In this document: positions 61,958 through 64,000 of the stretch, piece after piece
Position numbering within the stretch: position 1 is the stretch's first letter
Layout: each line of letters begins with the position of its first letter
Source of the DNA: Dehalobacter sp. DCM
GTDB lineage: Bacteria > Bacillota > Desulfitobacteriia > Desulfitobacteriales > Syntrophobotulaceae
Direction of reading: 5' to 3'
DNA: 64,000 bases
Assembly: GCF_024972775.1 (NCBI RefSeq)
Contig: NZ_CP092282.1
Span: 4,183,525-4,247,524, forward strand
Program-made: the position numbers and the translations under genes
Notes under the pieces: generated by a model
Database searches by the model: none
Told to the model about the DNA's origin: nothing
What the model saw: only the letters and a program-made list of their open reading frames with translations

Positions 61958-63139
61958 GTGTTTTCAACGAAAGTAACCCACAATTTGCAAAATTCATCCT
62001 GGATCCGGGCGATGTTTGAGGAAGGCGAACGGCTTGCTGAAATCCATGGCCGTGAAAATGTTTATGATTTCAGCCTGGGCAATCCGTTTTCCGAGCCGCC
62101 GGAGGAAGTTGCTGCAACGCTTAAGAAATATGTTTCCGGAGAAGTTCAAGGTATTCATAAATACATGAATAATGCGGGTTATCCGGATGTCAGAGAGAAA
62201 ATTGCGACTGTATTGCAAACGGAGAGTCACATCGATCTCACCCATGATAATATTGTAATGACAGTAGGTGCCGCCGGCGGTTTGAATGTTGTCCTAAAAG
62301 CCTTACTGGATCCGGGTGATGAGGTCATTATTTTTGCACCCTATTTTGTGGAATACATCTTTTACACGGATAATCACGGCGGCAAAACCGTCGCTGTCCC
62401 TCCTGATCCGAAGACCTTAGAACCGGATTTGTCGGCTTTGGAGAATACTATCACGCCCCATACAAAAGCGATCATAATTAATACCCCCAATAACCCCTCC
62501 GGTGTTGTTTATACTGAAGAAATGCTTTGGGCTATCAAAAAGATACTCACTGATAAGGAAAAGTTGTTTGGAACAACGATTTATGTTATTTCCGACCAAC
62601 CCTATGACCGGATCGTATACGACGGGACACGCGTACCCAGTATTTTGGCCATCTTTGAAAACAGTATCCTCGTTAATTCCTTCAGTAAATCCCTTGGCCT
62701 TGCCGGAGAACGGATCGGCTATATTGCTACCAGCAGCCGGATTGAGGATGTTGATACGTTGAATAACGCCTTGGCATTTTGTAACAGGACCTTGGGCTTT
62801 GTTAACGCGCCGGGATTATTCCAGAAAGTGGTCGGCGAGAATCTGAATGTAAAAACAGCTACAGACGATTACCAAAAGAAAAGAGATTACCTATACCATC
62901 ATTTGACCCGTCTGGGATTTGAATGCGTAAAACCACAAGGAGCGTTCTACCTTTTTCCTAAAACTCTGATCCCGGATGATATCGCTTTTATCAAGAGCGC
63001 AGTAAAATATAATCTCTTGTTGGTTCCAGGTACCGGATTTGGCTGCCCCGGCCACACCCGTATTTCATATTGCGTGAGTATGGATACCATCGTCAATTCC
63101 ATTCCGGCCTTTGAGAAACTGGCGGCAGAATATAAATAA
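61958..63139 (+). CDS. Pyridoxal-phosphate aminotransferase, class I/II
   Basis: A 393-residue fold-type I aminotransferase. DFSLGNPFSEPPEEV, MTVGAAGGLNVVLKALLDPG, INTPNNPSGVVYT (Asn ligand), VISDQPYDRIVYDG (Asp/Tyr) and the PLP lysine in VNSFSKSLGLAGERIGY near residue 240, with TRISYC holding the carboxylate-binding Arg. It resembles aspartate/aromatic aminotransferases; the substrate cannot be fixed. It starts with GTG ten bases after AAGGGG. It is a single gene with a shared terminator toward htrA. Confidence 0.92.
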   Translation: MFSTKVTHNLQNSSWIRAMFEEGERLAEIHGRENVYDFSLGNPFSEPPEEVAATLKKYVSGEVQGIHKYMNNAGYPDVREKIATVLQTESHIDLTHDNIVMTVGAAGGLNVVLKALLDPGDEVIIFAPYFVEYIFYTDNHGGKTVAVPPDPKTLEPDLSALENTITPHTKAIIINTPNNPSGVVYTEEMLWAIKKILTDKEKLFGTTIYVISDQPYDRIVYDGTRVPSILAIFENSILVNSFSKSLGLAGERIGYIATSSRIEDVDTLNNALAFCNRTLGFVNAPGLFQKVVGENLNVKTATDDYQKKRDYLYHHLTRLGFECVKPQGAFYLFPKTLIPDDIAFIKSAVKYNLLLVPGTGFGCPGHTRISYCVSMDTIVNSIPAFEKLAAEYK

Positions 63140-63202
63140 CACAATTGAAGCGAAGAGTAATAACAAAATAATATACTAACCAATAGTTTTTGAAAATAAG
63201 TC

Positions 63203-63256
63203 AACCTCACATGGGTACAGGAACGAGGCCGTATCCCCAGTGAGGTTTTATTTTAT
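63203..63256. terminator. Terminator between aminotransferase and htrA
   Basis: AACCTCAC (63203-63210) pairs with GTGAGGTT (63240-63247), with an inner TGGG/CCCC helix, followed by TTATTTTAT. It serves convergent transcripts from both sides. Confidence 0.75.
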
Positions 63257-63282
63257 CGCGAAAGTACCCGTTGGCGTCTTGA

Positions 63283-64000
63283 TTATGACTTCAACTCGGC
63301 CAGTGTTACCTTCACGTCCTTAGTCGTATCGTCGCGGTAATAGGTTACTGTGACAACATCACCGACGTTATGCTTAAATAACTCGTGACTCAGTTCCAGT
63401 GAACTGGAAACTGCGGTGCCATCGATTTTGGTGATGATATCGCCTTCACGGATTCCGGCTTTATAGGCAGGTCCGTTGACAGAAACAGCGTTAATATAGG
63501 CTCCCTCAGGCCATCCCTGCTGAGAAGCATATTCAGCCGTATAGCGATCATCAATCGAAACCAATATCCCGGGGTGAACAGCATATCCTTTGTCAATGAG
63601 CTGTTGAATCGTCGGGATTGCGTCCGATATTGGAATTGCAAAGCCCATTCCTTCATACCCTGTCTCCGAGTTTTTCGCGGCATTGATACCGATTACCTTC
63701 CCTGAATAATCGACCAGCGGTCCGCCGCTATTACCTGGATTGATCGCCGCATCCGTTTGAATCAAGTTAAAACTGGATTCACCTTGAAGCTCCAGATAAC
63801 GGTTTGTTGCCGAAATAACTCCCGCAGTCACTGAGCGTGCAAAATCCTCTCCTCCCGGATTGCCGATGGCCACGACGGGTTGTCCTACCTGCAGTGTGGT
63901 TGAGTCGCCAAGTGCCACATCCGTCAAGTTATCCGCGGTTATTTTTACTACCGCCAGATCTGTACGTTCATCCGTTCCGACGATCTCACCCGTGACTTCG
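63283..64000 (-). CDS. HtrA/DegP-like serine protease, C-terminal part
   Basis: The gene runs off the window at 64000; 239 codons are seen. The frame begins EVTGEIVGTDERTDLAVVKI with the catalytic Asp, then VGQPVVAIGNPGG, VTAGVISATNR, LIQTDAAINPGNSGGPLVDY with the catalytic Ser, and a PDZ domain (INAVSVNGPAYKAGIREGD, ITKIDGTAV). The catalytic His and the likely N-terminal membrane anchor are outside. HtrA degrades or refolds damaged exported proteins. It is the only protein of this kind in the window. Confidence 0.93.
   Translation of the reverse strand, partial: EVTGEIVGTDERTDLAVVKITADNLTDVALGDSTTLQVGQPVVAIGNPGGEDFARSVTAGVISATNRYLELQGESSFNLIQTDAAINPGNSGGPLVDYSGKVIGINAAKNSETGYEGMGFAIPISDAIPTIQQLIDKGYAVHPGILVSIDDRYTAEYASQQGWPEGAYINAVSVNGPAYKAGIREGDIITKIDGTAVSSSLELSHELFKHNVGDVVTVTYYRDDTTKDVKVTLAELKS

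Noticed and set aside
1-64000. CRISPR arrays, tRNA or rRNA genes, prophage or replication origin
   Set aside because: I looked for regularly spaced repeats, cloverleaf patterns, rRNA core sequences and DnaA-box clusters and saw none I could support.

Overview
The window is chromosomal DNA of a low-to-medium GC, strictly anaerobic, spore-forming Firmicute. The best fit is the Peptococcaceae/Desulfitobacteriaceae group (Desulfitobacterium, Dehalobacter, Desulfosporosinus, Syntrophobotulus). Pointers are an alpha/beta SASP gene, pyruvate:ferredoxin oxidoreductase, rubredoxin, a B12-dependent class II ribonucleotide reductase, two corrinoid proteins with UroD-type methyltransferases, FabK/FabT lipid genes, and Moco-type riboswitches. 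I cannot name the genus from sequence alone.

Layout. 1-4 kb: clpP start under a CtsR operator, hsp20, a REP-like palindrome cluster, citrate synthase, a CapA lipoprotein. 4.0-4.5 kb: copy A of a dispersed palindromic repeat. 4.5-16.2 kb: a tiny membrane protein, then a complete type II fatty acid synthesis operon on the minus strand, transcribed fabT-fabH-acpP-fabK-fabD-fabG-fabF-accB-fabZ-accC-accD-accA-birA, followed by bioY. FabT-like boxes lie over its promoter. 16.4-20 kb: small LysM, membrane, DUF1540, HD-GYP and zinc-ribbon genes. 20-22.6 kb: nrdJ behind a promoter with two NrdR-like boxes. 22.8-27.3 kb: corrinoid methyltransferase island with a GntR regulator and a striking operator. 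27.5-40.6 kb: small proteins, nifJ, an envelope-stress-like two-component module with two exported proteins, rubredoxin, a Crp/Fnr regulator, repeat copy B, an orphan amino-acid-type binding protein and a cold-shock-type DEAD-box helicase. 40.8-48.1 kb: SASP, then a molybdenum/tungsten island. 48.5-58.3 kb: an RHH regulator with a YnjBCD-type importer (interrupted by repeats and an IS630 element), then modABC and a divergent periplasmic-binding-domain regulator. 58.3-64 kb: a second two-component system, a GGDEF protein, an aminotransferase and the 3' part of htrA.

The most interesting region is 41.1-47.7 kb. Two minus-strand RNAs have the features of the Moco/Tuco riboswitch: a CUCC/GGAG closing helix, a GAAA tetraloop hairpin, a CCUAA...AUGG receptor-like pair, and conserved joining sequence. 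Each is followed by an intrinsic terminator. The first precedes a MoeA-like protein that stops before the catalytic domain, plus a DUF2325 protein. The second precedes fmdE, a truncated radical SAM gene, a FecBCD-type importer, and a protein that fuses a TsaA/TrmO domain to an FmdE-like domain. With the neighbouring YnjBCD-type and ModABC importers this gives three ABC importers in about 15 kb. The inference is a Mo/W-cofactor-responsive uptake and handling system, partly decayed (radical SAM and DUF364 remnants), with mobile repeats around it.

A second theme is regulation readable directly from DNA: CtsR at clpP, FabT at fabT, paired NrdR boxes 31 bp apart at nrdJ, and a 12-bp-arm inverted repeat at the start site of the second corrinoid operon.
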